Positions 6,846-13,985 of a stretch of 21,192 nt of DNA are shown piece after piece. A program made the position numbers and the translations under genes. Positions within the stretch are counted from its first letter, which is position 1; every line of letters begins with the position of its first letter. Location of the stretch: NCBI GenBank assembly GCA_036522155.1, contig DATDGI010000190.1, forward strand, positions 1 through 21,192. Reading direction: 5' to 3'. The notes beneath the pieces were generated by a model. The model made no database searches. It was not told the origin of the DNA and saw only the letters and a program-made list of their open reading frames with translations. The stretch comes from UBA9676 sp036522155 (GTDB lineage: Bacteria > Actinomycetota > Actinomycetes > Streptosporangiales > Streptosporangiaceae).

Positions 6846-7238
6846 TCAGGCCTGGGCGACGGCGCCGCGCTGGCGCATGAGCGCGGCCAGCGCGCTGGCC
6901 AGCGCCCGCGGGTCGATCGGGTGGCTGACCACCGCCTCGGCACCGGACCAGGTCGCCAGCCAGCCGTCATCCGCGCGGCCGATGATGAGCAGCACCGGCG
7001 GGCAGTTGTGGATCTCGTCCTTGGCCTGCCGGCAGACCCCCATGCCGCCGGCCGGCTGGGCCTCGCCGTCCAGGATCATGACGTCCGCACCTCCCGCGTC
7101 CAGCAGCCGGAACAGCGCGGGCTCGGTAGCCACCTCGACGATCTCCGCCTCCGGCACGTCCGGTGCCGGGCGGCGGCCGATGGCCAGCCGGACCCGGGCG
7201 CGGGTGTCCGCATCGTGGCTGTAAATGACGACCTTCAT
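6846..7238 (-). CDS. Degenerate response-regulator receiver-domain protein
   Basis: A 130-aa single-domain protein with the receiver fold: MKVVIYSHDADTRARV at the start with D9 in the acidic pocket, and phospho-acceptor-like D57 in VMILDGEAQPAGGMG. Two switch residues are changed: the Thr/Ser position is G87 (LLIIGRADD) and the invariant Lys position is H106 (AVVSHPID). There is no output domain. It may act by protein contact without normal phosphorylation. It is the first gene of a tight pair with trpD (6-nt gap). ATG at 7238 is preceded by TACCAT at 7251-7246, 7 nt away, and has no Shine-Dalgarno sequence, consistent with a leaderless transcript. The partner and signal are unknown. Confidence 0.82.
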   Translation of the reverse strand: MKVVIYSHDADTRARVRLAIGRRPAPDVPEAEIVEVATEPALFRLLDAGGADVMILDGEAQPAGGMGVCRQAKDEIHNCPPVLLIIGRADDGWLATWSGAEAVVSHPIDPRALASALAALMRQRGAVAQA

Positions 7239-7245
7239 GGTGAGG

Positions 7246-7251
7246 ATGGTA
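7246..7251 (-). promoter_or_regulatory. -10 element for the receiver gene/trpD, leaderless type
   Basis: TACCAT on the minus strand (7251-7246) fits TANNNT and stands 7 nt before the ATG. No convincing -35 at the usual distance was found. Confidence 0.4.
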
Positions 7252-7301
7252 CCGATCCGGGGCCGGCAACGGAGTTCGGGCGCACCGACACGGGGGGTCG
7301 C

Positions 7302-7332
7302 CTGACGAACGCCTACGTGGTGTCGTAATAAT
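7302..7332 (+). promoter_or_regulatory. Promoter of ctaE-qcrCAB, leaderless type
   Basis: CTGACG (7302-7307), 18 nt, then TAATAAT (7326-7332), an AT-rich island unusual for this sequence. GTG follows 7 nt later at 7340 and there is no Shine-Dalgarno sequence, so a leaderless mRNA is likely. Confidence 0.5.
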
Positions 7333-7339
7333 TGCCCTC

Positions 7340-7981
7340 GTGGCCACCGTATCCACGACCCAAACCCCGGCGCCCCGGACGCCGGCGAGCCGGCCGAACC
7401 TGGTCAGCGTCGGCACCATTGTCTGGCTGTCCTCCGAGCTCATGTTCTTCGCGGCACTGTTCGCGATGTACTTCACCGTCCGGGCGGTGGACAAGAGCCA
7501 GGGCCTGCCGTGGCCGGGTGCCCACCTGAACATGACGCTGGGAGTCACCAACACCCTCGTGCTGCTGCTGTCCAGCGTGACCTGCCAGCTGGGGGTGTTC
7601 GCGGTGGAGCGGGGGCAGATCCGGCGCACCGGGAGCATCTTCGACTTCCGCCGGTGGGGCCTGCGCGAGTGGTATGTGCTGTCCTTCCTGATGGGCCTGT
7701 ACTTCGTGCTCGGCCAGGGCTATGAGTACCTCGGCCTCATCCACGACGGGCTGACCCTGCAATCCAGTGGCTACGGGTCGGTGTTCTTCATCCCCACCGG
7801 GTTCCACGGACTGCATGTGACCGGTGGCCTGATCGCGTTCCTGTTCCTGCTGGGGCGTACCTACGCGGCCAAGACCTTCACCCAGGAGCAGCAGGTCAGC
7901 GCGATCGTCGTCTCCTACTACTGGCACTTCGTCGACGTGGTGTGGATCGGCTTGTTCACCACCATCTACCTCATCCGTTAG
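7340..7981 (+). CDS. ctaE: Cytochrome c oxidase subunit III (aa3 type)
   Basis: A 213-aa integral membrane subunit of the terminal oxidase. It has about five transmembrane helices (about 22-46, 66-88, 111-135, 150-171, 187-211), the short actinobacterial form rather than the seven-helix form. Seen: SSELMFF with the conserved acidic E33, GYEYLGL at 127-133, GFHGLHV with H156 and H159, and YWHFVDVVW at 194-202. It is the first gene of the ctaE-qcrCAB operon, the same arrangement as Rv2193-Rv2196. It is followed after 45 nt by qcrC. Confidence 0.97.
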   Translation: MATVSTTQTPAPRTPASRPNLVSVGTIVWLSSELMFFAALFAMYFTVRAVDKSQGLPWPGAHLNMTLGVTNTLVLLLSSVTCQLGVFAVERGQIRRTGSIFDFRRWGLREWYVLSFLMGLYFVLGQGYEYLGLIHDGLTLQSSGYGSVFFIPTGFHGLHVTGGLIAFLFLLGRTYAAKTFTQEQQVSAIVVSYYWHFVDVVWIGLFTTIYLIR

Positions 7982-8026
7982 GCACCGCCGAGAACAACAT
8001 CCCCTGAACTGGAAACCGAGGCAGCA

Positions 8027-8830
8027 GTGAGCTGGATCAAGGCGCGGCGAAGGCACCCGGCCGCCGGGTACGCCGTCGTCCTGCTGGGGCTCGTCGTCAT
8101 CGGCCTCGGGTACGCGGCCATCGCCGGGAGCGGCAGCGCGGCGTACGCGGCCCCGCGCGGCGGCCCGTCCGCGCTGGACATCGCCAAGGGCCGGGCGCTG
8201 TTCTCGGACACCTGCTCCTCCTGCCACGGCCTGAACGCGCAGGGCACCTCGGCCGGCCCGAGCCTGGTCGGGGTGGGCGCCGCCGCGGTCGACTTCCAGG
8301 TGAGCACCGGCCGGATGCCCGGCAAGGACTTCGACGCGGAGATGCCCCGCAAGCCGGTGATCTTCACCCTCACCCAGATCCACCAGATAGCGGATTACAT
8401 CGCCTCACTCGGCGGCGGTCCCGCGATCCCGTCGGCCGCCCAGGTCAGCCCGGTCGGCGCCGACGTCGCGCTGGGGCAGCAGCTGTTCATCACCGACTGC
8501 GCGCAGTGCCACAACTTCTCCGGCGCGGGCGGCGCGCTCACCTACGGGAAGTCGGCGCCGTCGCTGGACCGGTCCACCCCGACCCAGATGTACGAGGCGA
8601 TGCAGACCGGCCCGGAGGCCATGCCCGTGTTCAGCGACACCACCATCACCCCGGCGCAGAAGCGGGACATCATCGCCTACGTCACGGCGGTCCGCGCCGA
8701 GCCCAACCCGGGCGGCTTCAGCCTGGGCCGGGTCGGGCCGGTGACCGAGGGCCTGGTGGCCTTCCTGGGCGGGATCGCGATCCTGGTGTTCGCGGCCATG
8801 TGGCTTACCATGAGGCGGCGGCAAGTATGA
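8027..8830 (+). CDS. qcrC: Dihaem cytochrome c of the bc1 complex
   Basis: A 267-aa membrane-anchored cytochrome cc. It carries electrons from the Rieske protein to CtaC inside the bc1-aa3 supercomplex, replacing a soluble cytochrome c. Seen: an N-terminal hydrophobic anchor at about 14-35, haem site CSSCH at 63-67 with likely Met ligand M97 (GRMPG), second haem site CAQCH at 158-162 with likely ligand M199 (AMPVF), and a C-terminal transmembrane helix at about 241-262. GTG at 8027 has GAGG a few bases upstream. Its TGA overlaps the ATG of qcrA (ATGA at 8827-8830). Confidence 0.97.
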   Translation: MSWIKARRRHPAAGYAVVLLGLVVIGLGYAAIAGSGSAAYAAPRGGPSALDIAKGRALFSDTCSSCHGLNAQGTSAGPSLVGVGAAAVDFQVSTGRMPGKDFDAEMPRKPVIFTLTQIHQIADYIASLGGGPAIPSAAQVSPVGADVALGQQLFITDCAQCHNFSGAGGALTYGKSAPSLDRSTPTQMYEAMQTGPEAMPVFSDTTITPAQKRDIIAYVTAVRAEPNPGGFSLGRVGPVTEGLVAFLGGIAILVFAAMWLTMRRRQV

Positions 8831-9915
8831 GCGAGACCAACGGCAGCCACTGGGACCTGCCACCCGACGGAGCGGAGCAGGCGGAGCCGCGCGGCCCGTA
8901 CCGGGTCATCGGCACCCCGCCGCCCGCCCAGGCCCGCACGCTGCTCGGCGACGCCGACAGCACGGCCGAGGTGGTGGTCCGCGAGCTGCCCGCCGGGCCG
9001 GACGACCCGCGCAAGGCCAAGGGCGCCGAACGTATCGTCGTCGCGCTGTTCACCATCTCCCTGCTGGCCAGCATCGCCTTCATCGTCGCCTACGTGGCGC
9101 TGCCGCTGCACTCGCTCGACGGCGTCTTCCGCTCCAACCTGGCGCTGGGCCTGTCCATGGCCATCGCGTTCGGCGCGGTGGCCATGGGTGCGGCCATCTG
9201 GGTCAAGGTGATCATGCCGCATGTGGAGCTGGTCGAGGCGCGCAAGCCGCTCGCCTCCACGGCGGATGCCCGGGCGGCGTTCGCCAAGACGTTCACCGAG
9301 GGCGCCGAGGCCAGCGGGTTCGCCAAGCGGCCCATGCTGCGCCGGACCCTGATCGCCGCCTCGGCCGGGCTGGCCCTGGCCCCCCTCGTGGTGCTGCGGG
9401 ACATGGGCCCGCTGCCGGGCACCAGCCTGCGGCACACGGTCTGGCGCAAGGGCATGCGGCTCATCGTCTACGGGCCGAACACCCCGCTGCGGCCGGCCGA
9501 CTTCGCCGTGCCCGGGCAGATGATCACCGTGGTCCCTGACGGGTACCAGGACAACCTGGACGTGCTGGCCAAGGCGACCACCATCATCATCAAGTTCGCC
9601 CCCGGCCAGCTGGTCCCCAACACCCCGCAGCGCTACGGCACGCAGATGAACTGGACCGTGGACAACATCGTCGCCTATTCCAAGATCTGCACCCACGTCG
9701 GCTGCCCGGTGGCGCTGTACGAGGAGACGACCCACAACATCCTGTGCCCCTGCCACCAGTCCACGTTCGACGCCACCCGCGGGGCCGCGGTGATCTTCGG
9801 CCCGGCGGCCCGGCCGCTGCCGCAGCTGCCGCTGGGCACGGACGCCCAGGGTTACCTGATCGCGACCCACGACTACTACGAGCCGGTCGGCCCGAGCTTC
9901 TGGGAGCGGGGATGA
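8827..9915 (+). CDS. qcrA: Rieske iron-sulfur subunit of the bc1 complex
   Basis: A 362-aa subunit with the actinobacterial long N-terminus and three transmembrane helices (about 70-92, 104-127, 173-190) instead of one. The C-terminal Rieske domain holds the [2Fe-2S] ligands C288 and H290 (CTHVGC) and C307 and H310 (CPCH), with C293 and C309 as the expected disulfide pair. It takes an electron from menaquinol at the Qo site and hands it to QcrC. The start is the ATG inside the ATGA overlap with qcrC; it ends in another ATGA overlap with qcrB. An open stretch upstream in the same frame is not coding. Confidence 0.97.
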   Translation: MSETNGSHWDLPPDGAEQAEPRGPYRVIGTPPPAQARTLLGDADSTAEVVVRELPAGPDDPRKAKGAERIVVALFTISLLASIAFIVAYVALPLHSLDGVFRSNLALGLSMAIAFGAVAMGAAIWVKVIMPHVELVEARKPLASTADARAAFAKTFTEGAEASGFAKRPMLRRTLIAASAGLALAPLVVLRDMGPLPGTSLRHTVWRKGMRLIVYGPNTPLRPADFAVPGQMITVVPDGYQDNLDVLAKATTIIIKFAPGQLVPNTPQRYGTQMNWTVDNIVAYSKICTHVGCPVALYEETTHNILCPCHQSTFDATRGAAVIFGPAARPLPQLPLGTDAQGYLIATHDYYEPVGPSFWERG

Positions 9916-11600
9916 CGCTCACCGAAAAGGCCCTTGATGGCACTGGCCGCTTCCTCGACGACCGCCTGCACGGGGCGGTGTCGGTGCGGGGCTTCCTGCG
10001 CAAGATCTTCCCTGACCACTGGTCGTTCCTGCTCGGGGAGATCGCCCTCTACTCGTTCATCATCCTGCTGCTCACCGGCACTTTCCTGACCCTGTTCTTC
10101 CAGCCGAGCATGACCGAGGTCGTCTACCACGGCTCGTACCTGCCGCTGCGCGGCGTGCGGATGAGCGAGGCGTACGCGTCCACGCTGGACATCAGCTTCG
10201 ACGTCCGCGGCGGGCTGCTCATGCGGCAGATCCACCACTGGGCGGCGCTGCTGTTCATGGGCGCGATCATGGTCCACATGCTCCGGATCTTCTTCACCGG
10301 GGCCTACCGCAAGCCGCGCGAGTTCAACTGGCTCATCGGCATCGTGCTGTTCACCCTGGGCATGCTGGAGGGCCTGTTCGGCTACTCGCTGCCTGACGAC
10401 CTGCTGTCCGGCACCGGGCTGCGGATCACCCAGGGCGTGATCCAGTCCATCCCGGTCATCGGCACCTACTTCTCCTTCTTCCTGTTCGGCGGGCCGTTCC
10501 CCGGGCACGACATCATCCCCCGGCTGTACGTCATCCACGTGCTGCTGATCCCGGGCCTGCTGCTGGCGCTGATCTCGGCGCACCTGTTCCTGATGTTCCA
10601 CCAGAAGCACACCCAGATGCCGGGCAAGGGCGTCACCAACTCCAACGTGGTCGGCGCCCCGATGTACCCGTACTTCATGGCCAAGACCGGGGCGTTCTTC
10701 TTCTTCATCTTCGCCGTGCTGGCGCTGCTGTCGACGTTCGCGCAGGTCAACCCGATCTGGCTGTTTGGCCCCTACAATCCGTCCGGGATCACCGCCGGTT
10801 CGCAGCCCTACTTCTACATGGGCGCGCTGGAAGGCGCGCTGCGCATCATGCTGCCCTGGGAGTGGAACGTCGCCGGGCACACGATCCCGTTCAACGTGTT
10901 CATCCCGGCGCTGGTGCCGCTGGGCATCATCTTCACCGGGGCCGCGCTGTGGCCGTTCCTGGAGCGCTGGGCCACCGGGGACCACCGCGAGCACCACGTC
11001 AACGACCGGCCGCGCAACGCGCCGACCCGGACCGCGATCGGGATGGCCGCGATCACCTTCTACGGGGTGCTGTGGCTGGAGGGCGCCAACGACGTCATCG
11101 CCGACCAGTTCCAGATCCCGCTCTTCACGCTGACCTGGATCGCCCGGTTCGCGGTCATCCTCGGGCCGATCTTCGCCTATTGGGTGACCAAGCGGATCTG
11201 CCTGGGCCTGCAGCGCAAGGACGCGCACGTGCTGGAGCACGGGGTGGAGACCGGCATCATCAGGCAGCTGCCCAGCGGCGAGTACATCGAGGTGACCCGG
11301 CCGGTGCCGGAGCAGACCCGGGCCACGCTGGAGTACAACCGGGTGAACGCGCCCGAGCTGCCCAGATCGGCCCCCGAGGACGCGGACGGGGTCCCCGCCC
11401 CGGGCACCACCGGGATGCTGGGCCGGGCGCGGACGGCCGCCCGGCGGGTCATCACGGAAGGCATCCCGCTGGAGGCCGACGGGCACGGCAACGGGCATGG
11501 GGACGGCCATCCGGCCGCGGTCAGCGGCGGCGAGCAGCACGCCCTGGAGCAGGGCGGGCCGGACGGCGCCGACGGCGACGGCCACACCCCCAGCCATTGA
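9912..11600 (+). CDS. qcrB: Cytochrome b subunit of the menaquinol-cytochrome c reductase
   Basis: A 562-aa integral membrane protein with two b-type haems and the quinol sites; QcrB is the target of Q203/telacebec-type drugs in mycobacteria. Likely haem ligands are H108 and H122 in one helix and H209 and H224 in another; the second pair is spaced by 14 residues, as in b6f-type proteins. RIMLPWEW at about 311-318 follows the Qo loop. The motif equivalent to PEWY reads P299-Y300-F301-Y302, lacking the usual acidic residue (Asp in most actinobacterial homologues, as I recall). The C-terminal about 100 residues are hydrophilic, ending in a Gly/His/Asp-rich tail (GHGNGHGDGH). The start is the ATG overlapping the qcrA stop. 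Confidence 0.97.
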   Translation: MTLTEKALDGTGRFLDDRLHGAVSVRGFLRKIFPDHWSFLLGEIALYSFIILLLTGTFLTLFFQPSMTEVVYHGSYLPLRGVRMSEAYASTLDISFDVRGGLLMRQIHHWAALLFMGAIMVHMLRIFFTGAYRKPREFNWLIGIVLFTLGMLEGLFGYSLPDDLLSGTGLRITQGVIQSIPVIGTYFSFFLFGGPFPGHDIIPRLYVIHVLLIPGLLLALISAHLFLMFHQKHTQMPGKGVTNSNVVGAPMYPYFMAKTGAFFFFIFAVLALLSTFAQVNPIWLFGPYNPSGITAGSQPYFYMGALEGALRIMLPWEWNVAGHTIPFNVFIPALVPLGIIFTGAALWPFLERWATGDHREHHVNDRPRNAPTRTAIGMAAITFYGVLWLEGANDVIADQFQIPLFTLTWIARFAVILGPIFAYWVTKRICLGLQRKDAHVLEHGVETGIIRQLPSGEYIEVTRPVPEQTRATLEYNRVNAPELPRSAPEDADGVPAPGTTGMLGRARTAARRVITEGIPLEADGHGNGHGDGHPAAVSGGEQHALEQGGPDGADGDGHTPSH

Positions 11601-11629
11601 TCCCTAACGGCGGTGCCCGGCCACGGCCA

Positions 11630-11707
11630 TAGCCCGCCCCCGGGCCGCAGGCCACCGGGTACAGCAAGTAGCCCGCCCCGGCCCGCAGGCCACCGGCCAT
11701 AGCAAAG
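11630..11707. repeat. Two imperfect 39-bp direct repeats after qcrB
   Basis: Copies at 11630-11668 and 11669-11707 both run TAGCCCGCCCC, a variable CGG/GG step, GCAGGCCACCGG, then an AGCAA-containing end. They lie in the roughly 200-nt convergent gap between qcrB and the L,D-transpeptidase gene and precede a strong hairpin. Confidence 0.65.
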
Positions 11708-11752
11708 GGCCGTGGCAGGCCGCCGTATCCCGGCTGTGGCCCGCCACGGCCC
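11707..11752. terminator. Strong hairpin, probable bidirectional terminator
   Basis: GGGCCGTGGC (11707-11716) pairs perfectly with GCCACGGCCC (11743-11752). The stem can extend by GGCC/GGCC after one mismatch. It is located between the 3' ends of the convergent qcrB and L,D-transpeptidase genes. No U-tract follows. Confidence 0.6.
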
Positions 11753-11797
11753 GCTGCTCTCAGGGCCGGCCGCTGGCGGCCGCCCCGTGCCTGGCCG

Positions 11798-13102
11798 CTA
11801 GCCGGCCAGCACGCCCCGGTGCCAGCCCGGGCCCGATGCGGCCGGCGCCTGGAACTGGCTGCCGCTGCTGGTCACCTGGACCGGCTGCCCGGTCGCGCTG
11901 CCGGCCAGCAGCTTGTGCCAGGACAGGAACCAGATCGTCCAGCCGTCGTTCCAGATGCCGTGGGCCGGGCTGCCCACGACGGTGATCGGGTCGCCGAGCA
12001 CGGAATGGTCGTAGTACCAGGCGGCGTTGGCCGGGGCCACGTTCACGCAGCCGTGGCTGACGTTGGCGTAACCCTGCTCCCCCACTGACCACGGCGCGCT
12101 GTGCACATAGTCGCCGTCGTTGGTGAACTTCACCGAGTCGTACACGAGCACGTTGTAGTAGCCCGGATTGCCCGGCATCACGCCGAACGAGGCCGAGTTC
12201 ATGTCCACCGGGTTGCCCATGTCGAACGACAGGTAGTGCCCGTCCGGGGTGTCCAGGCCCGGCTGGCCGGTACTGATCGGCCAGTTGCCCTTGAAGTGCC
12301 CGTTGTACCAGACCTTCATGTGATGGCGGGCGGCGCTGGCGATGGCGATCAGCGAGTTACCGATCCGGAAGTGGCCGTACAGGTTCGCGGCACCGTAGAC
12401 GCCCGGGGCGGCCCTGACCCCCTTGAGATGAGCCTCGAACCACACCCGGGTGTGGGCCGGCCAGTAGGTCCTGGTCCGGAACCACACCTCGCTGTTGCTC
12501 ATCCAGTACCAGGCCCCGGTCACGGGCTTGCTGGCACGCACCGACAGTGCCTGCTCCACCTCGGCCTTGTCGGTGACCGGGTGGCTGAAGGTGATCATGA
12601 TCGGCATGCCCACCCCATAGACCTGGTTCCAGCCCAGGCTGGTCGCGGCCGAGAACGTCTGCCGCGGGTTCAGGGTGCGGAACGAGCCACTGGCGACCGT
12701 CTTCCGGTCAGCGCCGTCGGCCGCGGCCGCGGTCACGTGGTAGACCTGCGACGGCGCCAGGGCCCAGCTGGTGTGCCAGATGGTCCCGCCCGCCGCCAGC
12801 GTGCCCGCCACGGCCTTCCCAGCCCCGGAGGTAACCGTCACCGAGGACAGGGTGCCGCTGCTGACACTGACGCTGATGCCCAGATCCGGGCGGCGGTCGA
12901 CCAGCCGGGCGCCAGCCGGCACCAGCGCGGACGGGAAGGTGAGGTTGCCGGTGATGATGGTCACCTTCGGCAACGGGCGCAGGGCGGCATGATAGGCCGC
13001 CGTCCGGGCGACGCCCATGCCCTGGCACGCCGCCAGCGCCAGGCCCAGCCCGGCCAGGGCTAGGCAGACCAGGGCACTGGCCCACCGTGCCCGCCGGCTC
13101 AC
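11798..13102 (-). CDS. Lipoprotein L,D-transpeptidase (YkuD) with Ig-like domains
   Basis: A 434-aa envelope enzyme forming 3-3 peptidoglycan cross-links; beta-lactams of the carbapenem class act on this family. Seen: a signal peptide with lipobox LALAAC (lipid-attachment C26), two beta-rich Ig-like/BIG domains at about 45-235, and a YkuD catalytic domain at about 245-380 with H334 (YVHS) and S349-H350-G351-C352 (nucleophile) followed by VNV. The C-terminal extension of about 50 residues has GIWNDGW and WFLSWHK, as in mycobacterial Ldt proteins. GTG at 13102 was chosen because it puts SRRAR directly before the hydrophobic segment; GTG at 13111 is an alternative. The frame stays open to 13327 without a plausible signal peptide. 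It lies downstream of ctaF, far enough to need its own promoter. Confidence 0.92.
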   Translation of the reverse strand: MSRRARWASALVCLALAGLGLALAACQGMGVARTAAYHAALRPLPKVTIITGNLTFPSALVPAGARLVDRRPDLGISVSVSSGTLSSVTVTSGAGKAVAGTLAAGGTIWHTSWALAPSQVYHVTAAAADGADRKTVASGSFRTLNPRQTFSAATSLGWNQVYGVGMPIMITFSHPVTDKAEVEQALSVRASKPVTGAWYWMSNSEVWFRTRTYWPAHTRVWFEAHLKGVRAAPGVYGAANLYGHFRIGNSLIAIASAARHHMKVWYNGHFKGNWPISTGQPGLDTPDGHYLSFDMGNPVDMNSASFGVMPGNPGYYNVLVYDSVKFTNDGDYVHSAPWSVGEQGYANVSHGCVNVAPANAAWYYDHSVLGDPITVVGSPAHGIWNDGWTIWFLSWHKLLAGSATGQPVQVTSSGSQFQAPAASGPGWHRGVLAG

Positions 13103-13589
13103 CCCGGTCACCCCGGCCAGCGGAACCCGGATGGCCCGGCCTGCCGCCGCCCCACGGCGGCTGGCATGCCGCCCCCGCGGGCCGGGATTTTTCCTGATAG
13201 TTGTGGCGGGAAGACGCCAGGAAGTACCGATACGAACTTTTACAGCCAATGCCCCCACCTTGGCCTCATGAACAATGATCGATGATCGCCGCGATCCCCC
13301 ATGCATCGCAGCGGCCGGCCCGCACAAGGTGTGACCGAACCGCCGCTATCCGGCAGCCGGCCACCCAACGGTGCGTTCTGGCAACGGTTTTCTTTCCCTG
13401 GTCAGAGCTGGATTACTCACCGCAGTACACGAATTATAACGGCGTGTCATCGCTGGTCACGGCGTCAGCGCGGGCTGGAGCCATGCCGGGCGGCGGTGCG
13501 GGATAGCGCGAGGATACGTCACGACTTTAGCAAGCCATCAACCGGGGTGGCAGGCGCACTTGAAAGGCCGCCTTAAAGGCCGGTAAGAG
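13103..13589. other. 487-nt intergenic region between ctaF and the L,D-transpeptidase gene
   Basis: There is no convincing gene. It is more AT-rich than its surroundings in parts (13185-13285, 13385-13440). It holds one good -10 box on the minus strand (13433-13438) and a second possible set nearer the gene (TTGGCT, 17 nt, TACTTC, about 13213-13241). Near ctaF a small imperfect hairpin (about 13570-13583, GGCC and AAGGC elements) may be a weak terminator. Confidence 0.5.
13433..13460 (-). promoter_or_regulatory. Possible promoter with perfect TATAAT for the L,D-transpeptidase gene
   Basis: On the minus strand GTGACC (13460-13455), 16 nt, then TATAAT (13438-13433). The -10 is the exact consensus. 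The predicted start near 13426 would leave a leader of about 320 nt. Confidence 0.4.
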
Positions 13590-13985
13590 TCAGTGTGAGA
13601 AGACGCCCCGGTAATACTCGAAGACAAAGCCAATTGCCGAGAGAACGACAAAAAGCATACCTATCAGGAAAAGCCACCATCCGACGGCCGCGCCCAGCGC
13701 CGCCGTCGCGCAGGCCAGCCCGGTGATCAGCGGCCACCAGCTGTGCGGGCTGAAGAACCCGAGTTCCCCGGTGCCCTCGCTGATCTCGCCCTGGGGGTTG
13801 TCTTCCGGCCGGCGGGGCAGCCGCCGCCCGGTGAACAGGATGTAGAACCCGGCCAGGAAGGCGAGCCCGACCGACAGCGCGAGCGCGGTGGTGCCGGTCG
13901 GGTCGTGCGAGAAGTACCAGTAGATGACGTCCACCACCGCGAAGAACACGGCGCAGCCGACGAACAGGTACCCCTCGACCTTCAT
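13590..13985 (-). CDS. ctaF: Cytochrome c oxidase subunit IV, actinobacterial type
   Basis: A 131-aa membrane protein with four predicted helices (about 5-25, 35-52, 84-103, 105-123) and the characteristic FFSPHSWWP at 77-85. It is the small fourth subunit of the actinobacterial aa3 oxidase (Rv2199c type, about 139 aa). ATG at 13985 is preceded by GGGAG 6 nt upstream and overlaps the ctaD stop as ATGA. It is the last gene of ctaC-ctaD-ctaF. Confidence 0.95.
   Translation of the reverse strand: MKVEGYLFVGCAVFFAVVDVIYWYFSHDPTGTTALALSVGLAFLAGFYILFTGRRLPRRPEDNPQGEISEGTGELGFFSPHSWWPLITGLACATAALGAAVGWWLFLIGMLFVVLSAIGFVFEYYRGVFSH

Noticed and set aside
8506..8826. Upstream extension of the qcrA reading frame
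   Set aside because: It lies entirely inside qcrC in another frame; the ATG in the ATGA overlap and the normal N-terminus of QcrA fix the start.
9876..11597. 573-codon minus-strand frame opposite qcrB
   Set aside because: The product is a biased Gly/Arg/Asp/Gln/Val mix with no domain, and the opposite strand encodes a complete QcrB.
13103..13327. N-terminal extension of the L,D-transpeptidase to 13327
   Set aside because: It would bury the lipoprotein signal peptide about 75 residues inside; the first codon is TTG without a ribosome site and the segment is AT-rich promoter-like DNA.
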